Positions 31,401 to 41,881 of a DNA stretch of 64,000 nucleotides are shown here, piece by piece (position 1 is the first letter of the stretch; the number at the start of each line of letters is the position of its first letter). Source of the stretch: Paramoeba atlantica (Eukaryota; Discosea); NCBI GenBank assembly GCA_977017575.1, contig CDRNVI010000012.1:806001-870000 (forward strand), in the 5' to 3' direction. A program made the position numbers and the translations under genes. The notes beneath the pieces were generated by a model. That model was not told the DNA's origin and ran no database searches. It worked only from the letters and a program-made list of their open reading frames with translations.

Positions 31401-33031
31401 GCTCAGCGGAATCGCATGCCACATCAGCCTACGTATCGTCAGTCGCTTCCGCATCCTCTAAGGATCTTTGGGACCCAATGCAAGCCCAAGGCTTCGAGTC
31501 GGCAGTACGGGATGTGAATAGTCGTGCAGGATACGACCTCGTTTCTAACTCCGGGAGAATTATAAAGCCCCCTTCCCCCTCCCCACCGGAACAATCGTAC
31601 CCCGAGAGCACACGCTCTGATGAAGATATCCCGGACGCAGCCCACCCAAGCGAATCACTTAACACAGAATCCCGCCCCAAACTGGTAATCCCCCGCCAGC
31701 GCGAGCTAAGCCAGGCGATTTCCTCTCATGAATACGAGCTGGAATACGCGAAAGCTGATGCCAGAACCAGAGCCAGATGGGTTTCCCAAACGGGGAAAGG
31801 CGCATCGGAGTGGGCGTTCGTAACCCCATCAAAGAACAACGGTCATGCGTTCACCCCCACCGAATTTCGCATCCTAACTCGGTGGTGGCTCGGTAACGAC
31901 GTTTACCCAAAGGCCAGGCCCTGTCCTATGGACAAATGTGGATTGCCATTGGGCCCTGAAGGAGACCACGCCCTTTCTTGTAAGAGTGGGCACGGTATCA
32001 TTGCCCGACACAACGCTCTCGCTCGACAATTTTCCCTAGACTGCAACAGGTCTGGGCTGACAACGAAGCGTGAAGTCAGCCTAGATAATACGGGCCCAGG
32101 GGGTGGTCGGACCCGACCGGCCGATGTGTTTATTAAAGAGTTTTGCCTTGGCCAGGGTCTGGTCCTTGATTTCGCCGTCACCAATGTTCAGCAAACAAAG
32201 TATACGGACTTGGTCCGTGATGCTAACTTGGTTGAGGCGGGATCCTTCGCCGAAAGATACGCGACAGAGCATAAGCAGAAACAAAGGGAAGAAGCCGAAG
32301 CGGCCAAGCTCAGATTCGCAGCCATGGCTGTCGAATCGTATGGATCTTGGTCCCCAAGCGCTATGGCCGTCATTCGAGATTTATCGGTCAACCGCTCACT
32401 CCAATCCGCGAACCTATCCAAAGCAGACGCATTACACGAACTGTTAACTGCCCTGAACATTACCTTGATGAGATCACAAGCGCGAATGATGGTGCTGCGC
32501 TCTCCTCCCACCCCCGACTCAGACCTCGTAGGCTACGGCTCCGAGATTTGAGAACTACGTGATTCTCGCCCCCCCCCCATTCACCAGCCTGAACCCGTCG
32601 GGTGTTGGTCGAGTCGGCAGGACCTATACTCACACCTAGCCCCCGTCGGCTAGGTACCCCAAGTGAGGTAGTGCCCGGGGAGGGGACCCTGCCCCTCCTC
32701 GTCGGCCACCACCTGGTTCTGTGACTGTTCCGCTGCCGGCGGAGGCCCATTGCTTGCGCCCTCTCGTACAACAAGAGCAGGGTTACCAAGGCAAGCTGGG
32801 AGAGGCCGAAAGACCCGGTCCAGAACACGTAAGGAAGGTTTTCCCTGGGCCGACTCCTAGCAAAAGCGCAGGGAGTCCTCAACCTCCCCAATGAGTTTGG
32901 AAGTCGAGTGAGGAAAGCGAAGGGAAGTAAAGGAAAGGAACGAAAAGGAAAAGCAAAGGGAGGTAAAGAAAGGGAGGTAAAGGAAGTGAAAGGAAAGAAA
33001 GAAGTCGTGAAAAAAAAAAAAAAAAAAAAAA
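28490..33031 (+). mobile_element. LINE-G, RLE-type LINE with 22-A tail
   Basis: A 5' UTR (28490-28531) with a pyrimidine tract and AG (near 28516) follows the leader-like sequence. One long frame and a 3' UTR of about 460 bases with several short stems follow (for example ACCTAGCC...GGCTAGGT near 32634-32655). The element ends in 22 A (33010-33031). It interrupts a minus-strand acidic frame. It belongs to a different family from LINE-F and LINE-B. Confidence 0.75.
28532..32551 (+). pseudogene. LINE-G polyprotein with one in-frame TAA: zinc fingers, RT, CCHC, endonuclease
   Basis: The frame opens at MVLTRSKEKKD (compare MFTRSRAKE of LINE-B), meets TAA at 28844-28846 after 104 codons and continues in the same frame to TGA at 32551. 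If not read through, the second part could start at the ATG near 28970. Visible domains are N-terminal zinc fingers (CPAEGCTWK...HVHHRH and CKNCNKHYEL...HAKKC, about residues 238-305), RT motif A KVDLRNAFNHVSR (about 696), motif B GVQQGDPLGP and motif C WYLDDG (about 783). A knuckle CPMDKCGLPLGPEGDHALSC (about 1129) and a divergent endonuclease RPADVF...LVLDFAVTN (about 1194-1215) follow. It resembles R2/CRE-type LINE proteins. Confidence 0.8.
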
Positions 33032-33032
33032 T

Positions 33033-33218
33033 AATTCGTATTCGCTCTATTACAGCAATCTCTTCTTCACTTGGTTCGCCTTCTTCTTCTTTAGTGTCGG
33101 TCTCAAAGGAAAATTCTTCCACGGCATCATCGGATTCAATATTTATGTTGTCGACATTTACTTCAGGTTCTTGAGGAGAGATGTCAGGATCCATATTAGA
33201 ACCATTTTTTTTGTCCAA
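33033..33218 (-). pseudogene. Acidic N-terminal frame cut by LINE-G
   Basis: The minus strand reads MDKKNGSNMDPDISPQEPEV, then acidic runs (ESDDAVEEF, TKEEEGEPSEEE) for 62 codons, and ends where the LINE-G A tail begins. Acidic N-termini are common in DNA transposases, and it lies just inside the 33389-33413 terminal repeat, so it may belong to that element. No domain is recognised. Confidence 0.35.
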
Positions 33219-33410
33219 ACCATGTGCCTTGCAAATCTAATCCTCTCGAAAATAAATTTATATTTCTTTTTTCAAACATGAGAATTTATGATTGACCCAT
33301 CAAAAGAAGCTCTGTCAACGTTCAACACCCAATTCTGAGAATAGTGACCAATAAAGATCATTTTCCGTGTCAACGTTCAACACCCTATTCTCAGAATAGT
33401 GACTTTCACT

Positions 33411-33480
33411 GTAGTCCAGTTGGTAAAGGGGTTCTATTTTGACGCTGGACGGCCGCGGTTCGATTCCCGACACCGACATT
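33411..33480 (+). repeat. tRNA-derived SINE-like sequence
   Basis: An A-box-like TAGTCCAGTTGG (33412-33423) and a perfect B-box GGTTCGATTCC (33457-33467) are spaced as in a tRNA gene, followed by A-rich sequence. Anticodon and acceptor stems do not pair well, so a tRNA-derived SINE or relic is likelier than a working tRNA. Confidence 0.5.
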
Positions 33481-33608
33481 TTACTAATAAAAATGAAAAA
33501 AAAATTGCTCAAGTTCGCAAAAAAAAACAATTTCGGAACGATTTTTTTTTTATTTTTTTTCTCGAAAAAGTGGCCAGCTGGTCACCAAAAACACGGTTTG
33601 CTTTTTGT

Positions 33609-33630
33609 ATACCGTTACCCCCCCTTACTT
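33609..33630 (+). repeat. 22-bp inverted repeat arm, C-tract type (partner 36390-36411)
   Basis: ATACCGTTACCCCCCCTTAC plus TT occurs here and, in perfect inverse, at 36390-36411. Close by is a hairpin whose arms are CTTACTTTACCAC and GTGGTGAAGTAAG (33641-33690). The two arms may bound a 2.8-kb non-autonomous element. Confidence 0.65.
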
Positions 33631-33699
33631 CGCCTCCCCCCTTACTTTACCACATTTAGTCACTGGACGTGTGGTGAAGTAAGGGGGGTGTCAGATTTT

Positions 33700-34430
33700 T
33701 CTCCAGACAACTTACCACCTCTTTACACAGCCGGAGGGCTGCACTGCAACCGACTGTTGCATCGGGGTAAGGCGAGGCAGGGCCACGCCCAGTGGTCTTC
33801 AAAGGGGGGACATAGATGGCGCACAAAGATCGATGCACAAAGGTTCTTTGTGCAACTTTCTTGGTGAAGACGACGCCGTCATACCGGGATTTTAAACCAC
33901 AGTCCGGTTTAACGTTCCGGGGGGAATGTTAACGGCTACAGGAATGCTACGTAGCTGCAGGAATGATAATTTTTGAAGATTGTCTTGGGTTCGTCGACGC
34001 AACGGGTTGGTAGCAGCACGTTGTTGCTGCCTTGTACTAACGAAAACAGGTAGAGGACTTCGGCCTCGAAAGTTTCAAATCTATCTGTGAAGGGTCTGGC
34101 CTGCCAGTGACCAATCGGAGCAATCCGGAATGACTTAGATTCGTTGAACCATTTCTAATTCAGAACGGTTTTCTTCCACGTCAGTTTCATCATCGCTTTG
34201 ATCATAAAGTCGCTCCACAGCGTCTTGTAGTTCTAAAATTTAAATTGGCGTTTAATAAGTTATGTTCTGCGACATTTTTTATATTTTACGATGTAAGAAA
34301 TTTTCATGGGGGGAAAGTTAAAAACGTATGGGACATCGTAGACAAACTAAAAGAAGCATAAAATATAGAATGTGCAACACGAGGTATTACAACACTCAAG
34401 AAAAAGAAATTATGCTCAATGTCGATAGCA
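33700..34430. other. Intergenic, no gene supported
   Basis: Only short frames are seen. A minus-strand acidic stretch (ERLYDQSDDETDVEENRSEL, about 34230-34150) recalls the acidic frame at 33033-33218 but has no recognisable domain. Confidence 0.4.
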
Positions 34431-34436
34431 TCATAC

Positions 34437-34510
34437 CTTTTTTGGGTCCGTGGGTCCGGACCCAGGTCCCGGACCCCACGGACCTACTTCGGACCCACGG
34501 ACCCACGTAG
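34437..34510. repeat. GGGTCCG palindromic cluster
   Basis: Repeated GGGTCCG and its complement CGGACCC form imperfect palindromes. A second cluster of the same words lies at about 36172-36233. Confidence 0.6.
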
Positions 34511-34974
34511 GAAATATCCTTAGGGCCATAATAAAAAACTTTGTAAAAATACCGCCATATTTAAAATAAAAGCAATACAAGTATACCTGGGTCACGTAAT
34601 CAATGTAATAAGCGGGTGGTGGTAATAAGCGTAGGTTATTCATCGTTTCTAAGTTTCTTTTACTTAGAACTAGCATCGTAGATAGCGGTTGACGGCACGG
34701 ATGCAGTTACAGGCAACCTTTTTTCAGAAACGCAAAAGGGAGTTGGAAATAGGGATGGTGGACCTAAAATTGTTCTACCAGCATGCAAGGCCTTTCGTGA
34801 CAATGAGTCTTCTGTTCTACTGACAATAGATTCTCCTCCGTTCTTGTGGAGGCCCCCGTTGCACTTCTCGGCGATTGCTTGCACTCTGTCTGCTCTTCTA
34901 CCTGATTTCCTTCCCAAAACTCTCCCTTCACGCTTCAATCGCTTCTTTGCCATTGAGTTAGCAATAGAATAGCA

Positions 34975-35820
34975 AGAAATTCTATAGCAATAGGCAGGGG
35001 TGTGGAAATGGTGCTGTGGAGGTACAGCAGGAAGTTCGTACGATGCTTTCCGCGTGCTTTCCGCGCTTCGGGGCATGTACGTTCAGGATGTGGGCCTGCA
35101 GGCCTTTGAGGTGTTGATGTGTGGCTCCGCACTCGGCACACACGTGCCCGGAGGGCAGAGCGTTCCTCAATAGCTTTTTGAACCTCGAAGAGGCCCCAGA
35201 GTGAGTCCAAAGTTAGTGCCCTTCTCGTGAGTGCCTCCTGTTCCACGAGGGAGGTAACGGCGTGCTCTTGACTCAAACAGGCATCGGCTCGGACCTTCTG
35301 TCCCCCGGCGCAGACTCAGGAGGTCAGGGAGGAGCCTTTGGCGCACCTTTTCGAGGGTCCTAAATTGTTGAGACCTGGTGGGAAGTTTGTCAAGGTCCTC
35401 ATCGATTTCGGGTGTGTCGCGGTCGGTAGGAGTGATCCGCCTGGGTTGTTGCCCCCCCCCCCGCCGTCTTGCCTATAACGCCTATAAAGTAGCGGCGGGT
35501 AGTTCCGTGTTGGGGGAGGGGTGCGAAGGTAACGTGAGCAGACTTCTTCAGGATGGGTGAAGGATTGTGGTTCAGGAAGTTGTGGCAGTAGCGCATGTCA
35601 TGCCTCTCCGCAGAAAAAAGAGCACCGCAAAAATCGCATTCCCGTGAGAACGACTGTTTAGGGCGGACATCTAGGTCCGGGCGGGCTCCCTTCAGCTCTT
35701 CGATGAAGATGGTGTAGCTCCGAGACGCCGTCATTGGCGTGGGAGCTATTTGCTCCCCGCTACAGAGGGGAGGTAGATTGTCCTCTAGGGGCCGAGGTAG
35801 ATGGGGTTGTCCCATGACTG
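34975..35820 (-). pseudogene. Decayed C2H2 zinc-finger reading frame
   Basis: The minus strand reads CDFCGALFSAERHDMRYCHN with FLNH (about 35640-35570), then KLPTRSQQFRTLEKVRQRLL, and later a clean C2H2 finger CAECGATHQHLKGLQAHILN with VH (about 35135-35070). The pieces lie in different frames, with shifts near 35290 and 35170, so the gene is broken. It could be the N-terminal part of an RLE-type LINE, which often carries such fingers, or a host zinc-finger gene. No RT is seen downstream. Confidence 0.4.
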
Positions 35821-36171
35821 GAATCCTTGTGAAGCCGGCTGCCGCGTTTGAAGCGCGTCATTGGCGAGAGCCGGGGAGAGAGATAGAGAGTAGGAAAGGA
35901 AAAGAGGAAGAAACGTTTGCCCTTGTGTAAGATTGTAGGTGTACTGCATGTATCCAAAGTTGTTTTATCAAAAGATTTTTGATGTTAAGTACGTAATATT
36001 GTAACAATGCTACACGTTTGTAAGATGAAAAACAGGCGCGTTGCCCCCCTCTTAGCCCGGAAGGTATGCAACAACCAGAGCGAACTGTCTGTGAAGTAAA
36101 TATGACGTTCACTGTGTTAGTTTTCTAGTACCAGCGATTTAAATTGAAACTTGAGGCTGACCATCCAAGTG

Positions 36172-36233
36172 GGTCCGGGGGGTCCGGGACCTGGATCCGG
36201 ACCAGCACGGACCTGGGTCCGGACCCGACGGAC
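36172..36233. repeat. Second GGGTCCG palindromic cluster
   Basis: Same word set as 34437-34510, with GGACCTGG and CCGGACC in both orientations. Confidence 0.55.
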
Positions 36234-36389
36234 CCGCAAATGTATGTAGCATAGTATACTTCAATAATTTGAGGACTTTCGAGAGAAATATAAATTGATC
36301 GAACTTTGAATCACTGATTCACCCCCCTTACTTCACCACCCCCCTTACTTCACCACAAAATACGGGTTTTGGACCAAAAAGTGGGGGCT

Positions 36390-36411
36390 AAGTAAGGGGG
36401 GGTAACGGTAT
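36390..36411 (-). repeat. 22-bp inverted repeat arm, C-tract type (partner 33609-33630)
   Basis: Exact inverse of 33609-33630. Beside it, at about 36320-36355, CCCCCCTTACTTCACCAC is repeated in direct tandem. Confidence 0.65.
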
Positions 36412-36431
36412 GTATAGAGAGAACAATTATG

Positions 36432-36865
36432 AGCAGGTGCGAGTGGTACAGTGTGTAGCTACAGTGGCACGTGCGAGAGTAAGTGTACTGCCACGCGAGG
36501 CAGTGAATGCAGTGATGTAGTGTAGAAGAAGAAGAAGGAGAAAAAGATGTAGTGTAGCTGCAGTGGCACGTGAGAGAGTAAGAGTACTGCCACGTGATGC
36601 CGTGACTGCGGCGTAAGTACAGTGGTACGTGAGAGAGTAAGAGAAGTACCACTTCAGGAAGTGGCTGCAGCGCAGCTGCAGTGACACGTGAGAGATTAAG
36701 TGTACTGCCACGTGAGGCAGTGACTGCTGTGTAAGTACAGTCACACGTGAGAGAGTAAGAGCAATGTCACGTGAACCAGGGACTGCAGTGTAGATACAGT
36801 GGCACGTGAGAGAGTGATGGCAGTGGCACGTGAGAGAGTCAGTGGCTGCAGTGTAGCTGCAGTGC
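36432..36865. repeat. CACGTG minisatellite, locus 1
   Basis: Units of about 60 bp combine AGTGGCACGTGAGAGAGTAA with the partial inverse TGCCACGTGAGGCAGTGACT, so each unit can fold. Some CACGTG palindromes have decayed. The open minus-strand frames (for example SRATAATLHLF) are by-products. The same family occurs at 48592-48975. Confidence 0.85.
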
Positions 36866-36948
36866 TACGAGGAAAAGCCTGTCACGAGGTAAAGTCTCCC
36901 CCGCGTCAGCGGGTCTGCACCGCCTCGAAGGGCCCGCCGTATAACCCA

Positions 36949-37142
36949 GATTGAAAGGGGCGAGGGAGATACGAAACAACAGGCGTGGCAGATTCCCAAT
37001 GAAAAGAAATGGTATATCCCCGCACGAGAAAAGCCTTTGCGCTTGCTAGATCGGAGACAAATTTGGTGCGGGGAGATACCATTTCTTTTCAGCGGGAATC
37101 TGTCACGCCTGTTGCTTCGTATCTCCCTTGCCCCTTTCAATC
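36949..37142. repeat. Foldback (MITE-like) element, locus 1
   Basis: Arms of about 75 bp are nearly perfect inverse copies: the left starts GATTGAAAGGGGCGAGGGAG and the right ends with its complement at 37142; the loop is about 45 bases. A relative with the same GGGAGATACGAAGCAACA core lies at 49157-49361. Confidence 0.85.
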
Positions 37143-38100
37143 TGTTTAAAAAAATCAGCTATCACGGCGCTAGGAAAGCCGAGGCGTATTTATTACGCCC
37201 GAGACAATGGTGAGTTGCTGTTCCCCTGGTCAGTATGTTGGTCAGCGCATAGCAACACACTCAGTTTCCGTTAGCTCTTTTCTCTCCCGGAAACGGGCAT
37301 ATTTTTACTATGTTAATGCCCGTTTCCGGATGGCGCTAGGAGAGGAACTGTCCCTCTTGTCGTAAAGTAGGGGTGCGCCTCCCTTCCTTCACCTCCCACC
37401 ACCCCGCTCGGAACCCGGTTCCGAGTCCCCATGCGCTGCAGGACCCTTCTACTGGACGACGCGGCGTGCCTTCGGTACATAGCGCGCGACACCGGTACAT
37501 AGCGCAGGAGGCTTCCAAACGCTGGAAGTCTCCGACACGGCGAGCAAACACGTTGTATGCGTGTTCTAGAGGATGTTCTATGCACCTCTCTTGCTCACCA
37601 GCCGTGGCGGATTCTGTGGGACCCCGATGCCCACGATGCATCATGAATCATGACTCCATTTGCCAGCATTGATCCATGGCCCTGATCACGTTGTATCATG
37701 AAGCATGGAAGTCATTTGTAGCATGTACGATGGGAATACCATCCGCGTCCCACAAATCCGTATAGCTTTCCTGGCGCACTGCGCTTACAAAACATATCGG
37801 GACATCTTATCCCGATGAGGCCGTCTCTCTTCGCTTTCCTGGGGAGGATATCCCGTGCTTTTCCCTGTGTCGCTGCAGAAGGCAAAAAGGACCAGCAGGA
37901 AGCGTTGATTGCGCCTACCCCTGCTGGGCCTAAACATCTCTGCAGGTCTTGCCCTGCATGAAAAAACAAAAAAATTGACCGGGAATGCAGTTTATTTGGA
38001 AAAACCACTTTTTGATACTTTATTCGGAGTTCTGTAATTTATTGACCTCCGCTCTCCGTGTAAGACATGTTTAAAAATATCCCAGTTTCTGACTTGAGTA
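37143..38100. other. Intergenic with one small hairpin
   Basis: A perfect stem CCGGAAACGGGCAT/ATGCCCGTTTCCGG spans about 37288-37329. Nothing else is supported up to the phosphotransferase gene, although short frames occur on both strands (37373-37672, 38008-37712). Confidence 0.45.
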
Positions 38101-39039
38101 ATGTATTCTTACCATGCAGACGATCGATCGGTGTTATCTCGAGTTTTGACCCCTTACTGGTATTGGGTTGCGCGAAGGACCCCAACATACATTTCACCTA
38201 ACGTCATTACGTGTTTCGGAGTTTCAATTATCATCGTATCTTCTACAACGATTTTCTGTGGTAGTGCACACTCAGAGAGCATTATTCCATGGGCTTTCCA
38301 CTCGCTTTCTCTTTTTTTGTATCAAACCACGGATGCCGTGGATGGGATACATGCCCGCAGACTAAATGCGAGCTCCGCATTGGGTGAATTTTTGGATCAC
38401 TCCAGCGATGGCGTAGCAGGAATTATTACCGTGTTGACTACCTTGCTAACTCTGCATGTCCCTCCGCACAGTCGTCTTCTGGGATGTTGGCTATATGCGT
38501 GGGCATACGCACTGGTCCATTTGCGACACTATATCACAGGCATCTTAACACACTATATGGTCGATGGGGCCTCAGAAGGGGTTATGATTTGTGTACTGAT
38601 CCACCTCCTCACCGCTGCACAAGGAGGTCGCGCTCTCTGGTTAGTGAAAATAGGGGGGCTAACCCTTGGAGAAGTCGTTTTTCACGTATATGTTCTTTGT
38701 TCTTTGGTTCACATCTTGTATTCTTCTATTTTGCTGTACAGACTGCCTTCGCGATGCTTTGCTGGAAAACTTCTTGCACCACTGTGTGGGACACTATTCC
38801 ACATCATCTTGTTTGCATATGTTTTTCCAACATTGCCCACGAAATACCCCTCCTTCATAGGACTGTTCTCCTCGCTTTCAATTATTATTCCTGCAGCGCA
38901 GTTTATTGGCCTCCGCACTGTCCCACATGTGAGAAGTACAGGTGAGATTATACCGATCTTTCTCCTATGCATAACATCGTTCTTCGGTTGTTGGGTAAGC
39001 ACAATGTTTAGCACGCCTTATCAACGTGTAATAGGTTGA
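38101..39039 (+). CDS. CDP-alcohol phosphotransferase (ethanolamine/choline type)
   Basis: The likely reaction is transfer of phosphoethanolamine or phosphocholine from the CDP form to diacylglycerol (or an alkyl analogue), the last step of the Kennedy pathway in ER membranes. The 312-residue protein has the family signature at residues 78-103: D78, D81-G82-x2-A85-R86-x8-G95-x3-D99-x3-D103. The four aspartates bind metal and substrate. LTPYWYWVARRTPTYISPNV near the start matches the family N-terminus, which supports the first ATG. Several hydrophobic segments follow (for example VITCFGVSIIIVSS, LYAWAYALVHL, IPIFLLCITSFFGCWV). It is somewhat shorter than the usual 380-400 residues. Substrate preference cannot be told. 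No intron is visible; it ends in TGA. Confidence 0.88.
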   Translation: MYSYHADDRSVLSRVLTPYWYWVARRTPTYISPNVITCFGVSIIIVSSTTIFCGSAHSESIIPWAFHSLSLFLYQTTDAVDGIHARRLNASSALGEFLDHSSDGVAGIITVLTTLLTLHVPPHSRLLGCWLYAWAYALVHLRHYITGILTHYMVDGASEGVMICVLIHLLTAAQGGRALWLVKIGGLTLGEVVFHVYVLCSLVHILYSSILLYRLPSRCFAGKLLAPLCGTLFHIILFAYVFPTLPTKYPSFIGLFSSLSIIIPAAQFIGLRTVPHVRSTGEIIPIFLLCITSFFGCWVSTMFSTPYQRVIG

Positions 39040-39211
39040 ATACTTTATTGAGTTGGACCACCGCCAATGCCGCAGTACTATTAGCACCTATTATACCTAA
39101 CCTTATAGGTTTCGACAATTGGAGATGTTTGACAAAATATCTGAAATTGCTTCTATGAGAATTTCTCACTCTTGACAGTTAATGCATACATTTATAATGC
39201 ATACATGTATG

Positions 39212-39349
39212 TGAGGGACTGTGGGTGAAACCTCGCGAAACCTCGATGAAACCTGGATAAAACCTCGGCGAAACCTGGATGAAACCTTGGTGAAAGCCTT
39301 GATGAAACCTCGTGAAACCCGGTGAAACCTCGCCACCCGCAGCCCCTCA
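39212..39349. repeat. GAAACCTCG minisatellite with inverted ends
   Basis: About ten units of 9-12 bp (GTGAAACCTCG, ATGAAACCTGG) fill the interior. The ends TGAGGGACTGTGGGTG and CACCCGCAGCCCCTCA are 14/16 complementary. A sister structure lies at 41684-41881. Confidence 0.75.
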
Positions 39350-39589
39350 TGTGTCGTTGTGACTCAAACGCGTCACACGTTTATTTAGGATCTAGTGCTC
39401 TGAGAGCAAAAGTACGTAAAAGTACCCCCACTTTTACCGAAAAATGGACTATTTTTGGTTTAAATCCTTCCAGTTTCTTCCGCTTTCGAAGCCAATTTTT
39501 CTTTTTTAGTCTCTTTATTTTTCAACGCGAAGCGCGTAGCACATAGAGCTGCGGGATTGCGGTGGTTATATAGGAGTCTGTGCAAATAT

Positions 39590-39682
39590 CACGTGAAATC
39601 TTGTGAAAATTCGTGAAGTTTTGTGAAGATTCGTGAAAATTCGTGAAGTTTTGTGAAGATTCGTGAAAATTCGTGAAAACTA
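39590..39682 (+). repeat. GTGAAAATTC minisatellite
   Basis: About nine units of 9-10 bp of the types GTGAAAATTC, GTGAAGTTTT and GTGAAGATTC, in an alternating order repeated once. Confidence 0.75.
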
Positions 39683-41525
39683 AAAATATCCCATTGAGCC
39701 ACAGATTAAACTGTCCCGTAATACAGCCCCGAACTGTAGTCTAAACTACAGGGCAGGCGCGATGTTTCTGGGGGAGTCTAAAATTCGTAATATTTATCCA
39801 ATTTTGGAAAGTAATAGCGCATTCGAGAGTTCTCGGAAGGTCTGATGCTTCCGCGCAATGCTTTTCCCGTTCGTTTATAAAATATTTTTTTTGACAAAAA
39901 AAATAGGAAAGCGATAGTGCTCAAACATGCAATTTTACTCAAAAAGTTCGATTTTACGCGTTTTTTCTCCCTTATTGAACTCAAAAAGTTCCTTTTATGC
40001 CCCGAAAAGGAAATTGATTTGTGCAATCGAGGGGGTGGGCCCTAGGACGCATCAAGGCATCTCATCGGATGCTGCTTGTATACCATTACAAGGAAAATGA
40101 TTCCTTTTCTGCGACTGGGCGTCGTTTTGGTGTAATAATTTTTCGTTTTGGCCAAATTATCCCACAGACCCTTGAATATCTTACGAACGATGCTAAGACT
40201 ACGTATGAACGCACTACATTAAGTATGCCAAAGCGGATGTTTATTGTCCGAGAGAAGAAAGGGGGTTACACCGGTTACTACCGTCCCCCCCTATTTACTA
40301 TTTAGTACCTTGTCCCCCCTATTTAGTGTTTAATTTCAAAGCTTTGAATTGCCGCCGCGAAACGGCGTCGATTTTTTTTGTACAACCCCGTTTACGAAAA
40401 ATGGGACCAACCTTGAATATAATATATATTCAAATAAAGGGTCTTAAAGGGGAAATAAAGGGTCTTAACTCCGATGTATCGTGCGGAGATGATGACGATA
40501 CCAGCCTTGATTCTTTGTCCCCTGAAAAGGAAGCACCCGTTCCACAATTAATTTCAGATCCAAGTGACGAACAATTGAAGTCCTTGGAGAAAAAAATCAA
40601 TGTCAAGGATGCAATTTATCAAGAGGCTGCGTAACAAACCCTGCAAGACTAAACGAAAGGTTAGAACTCTTGAAAAGCGTGGAACTAAGAGTGTGGGGGA
40701 TTTCATAGGGGCCGAAACGCGGAGAACAGAAATAGAACTCAAAGTACAATTTTTAAAGTAGGACAATGCAAACGCTCGCGCGGAGTGTCAGAATTAAAAA
40801 CGTTTCACTAAATTAATAAACGAGAGGCAAAAAACAATTTTTTCCATCGTTACATATCGTAGGCCTTGTTTTTCCCCTTCGTTAGCGTAATTTATCTAAT
40901 TTTGTTTACATATGGTTTCTGCTCTGAGCATTAGTTTACGAGAAATATATGAGACAATACGGTATGCTTCTTACGTCATTATGGATAGTTTATTTTATTA
41001 TACGAATGTACGAATGTTTTATCGTTACGATTCCTACCTCCAACCATTCAAAATATTCAACAAATTGGCACACCTTGTGCAAATATTTTTCTTTCTGCAC
41101 AATACATCGTCGTACCCTCTTTATCACTATACCACTTTCCTAACTTCCGCTTTAGATTTCTACGAACTTTAAATTAAATTTCAGATGAGTGCTATGTAGA
41201 TCGACATAATTTTAGAGAAAATATCCTCTTGCATCCAACCGGGTCCCAAATGGCTTCCAATGCTCTTGAGGGCCTTTAAAGTACCTGAGTTCTCCTCCTT
41301 GGTTGATGACTAAAAAATGACGGTTGAGGGAAGTGTAAGTTTCTTGGATGGAAGTATAAGGGGAGTCCTGATTCATTGTCTGGAATGAAAATGTAGGTAT
41401 AAAGGGAGGGATCACCCTCTGAAATATAAAAGGGGGTGACAGTACTATCCAAATTCTTCCGATATGGCAATGATATTTTTCTAGCTCCCGTATTTTGTGC
41501 TGCGGGTAACACCGAGTACCATGCG
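39683..41525. other. AT-rich intergenic stretch, no gene supported
   Basis: A 102-codon + strand frame at 40326-40634 (SCGDDDDTSLDSLSPEKEAP) has no recognised domain. The C-tract words GTCCCCCCCTATTTA occur twice at about 40284-40326. Other frames are short and low in complexity. Confidence 0.4.
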
Positions 41526-41532
41526 TACGGTA

Positions 41533-41600
41533 CGCGAGTACGGTACTCAAGTACTCAAGACCCTAGGTACTCATTTGAGTACTTGAGTACCGTACTCGCG
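41533..41600. repeat. Perfect 26-bp-arm palindrome
   Basis: Left arm 41533-41558 (CGCGAGTACGGTACTCAAGT...) and right arm 41575-41600 are exact complements with a 16-base loop, and the arms themselves repeat GTACTCAA. It lies just before a GATCTCGC(A/G)T minisatellite. Confidence 0.85.
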
Positions 41601-41611
41601 AATGTATGTCT

Positions 41612-41672
41612 AGAGAGATCTCGCGTGATCTCGCATGATCTCACGTGATGTCGCATGATCTCGCGTAATCTC
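41612..41672 (+). repeat. GATCTCGCRT minisatellite
   Basis: About six units of 10-11 bp (GATCTCGCGT, GATCTCGCAT, GATCTCACGT, GATGTCGCAT). Confidence 0.75.
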
Positions 41673-41683
41673 ATATTGGGCCT

Positions 41684-41881
41684 CACCCGCAGCCCCTCAA
41701 GTGTATCCCGAGATCGCAGCAAAACGAAACAAAAACCAAAACAAACCAGTATGTTCAAGCAGAGATTCAAACCAACAAATAATGGTGACTGATGATGATG
41801 CATTGGGCCTTTTGACTCCGAAAAGTTATGGCCCCTCAACTCCCCAAACGGGTAGTCCGAATGCGTGAGGGGCTGCGGGTG
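41684..41881. repeat. Short block with perfect 16-bp inverted ends
   Basis: CACCCGCAGCCCCTCA at 41684-41699 and its exact complement at 41866-41881 bound about 170 bases. The same end word bounds the minisatellite at 39212-39349, so this is a small repeat family. Confidence 0.75.

Larger units (their letters stand above)
23694..33413. mobile_element. Old TIR element interrupted by two LINEs
   Basis: TACAGT(A/G)AAAGTCACTATT and a few further bases form a 25-bp inverted repeat at 23694-23718 and 33389-33413 with one mismatch. Both outer ends are TA, as in Tc1/mariner elements. Inside each end GTCAACGTTCAA recurs (23741, 23808, 33316, 33370). LINE-F and LINE-G fill nearly all the interior. A short acidic minus-strand frame (33218-33033) may be a relic of its own protein. 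Confidence 0.5.

Noticed and set aside
32460-33032. Minus-strand 252-codon frame running from the acidic segment into LINE-G
   Set aside because: Only the 62 codons outside the LINE look original; the rest is antisense LINE-G 3' UTR joined through the poly(A)/poly(T) run.
36432-36865. CRISPR-like array in the CACGTG repeats
   Set aside because: Units have no unique spacers, are imperfect tandem copies, and the context is eukaryotic.
38005-38045. Leader-like stretch upstream of the phosphotransferase gene (GAGTTCTGTAATTTATTG)
   Set aside because: It resembles the end of a spliced leader, but the first half does not align and spacing is off. Treated as chance.
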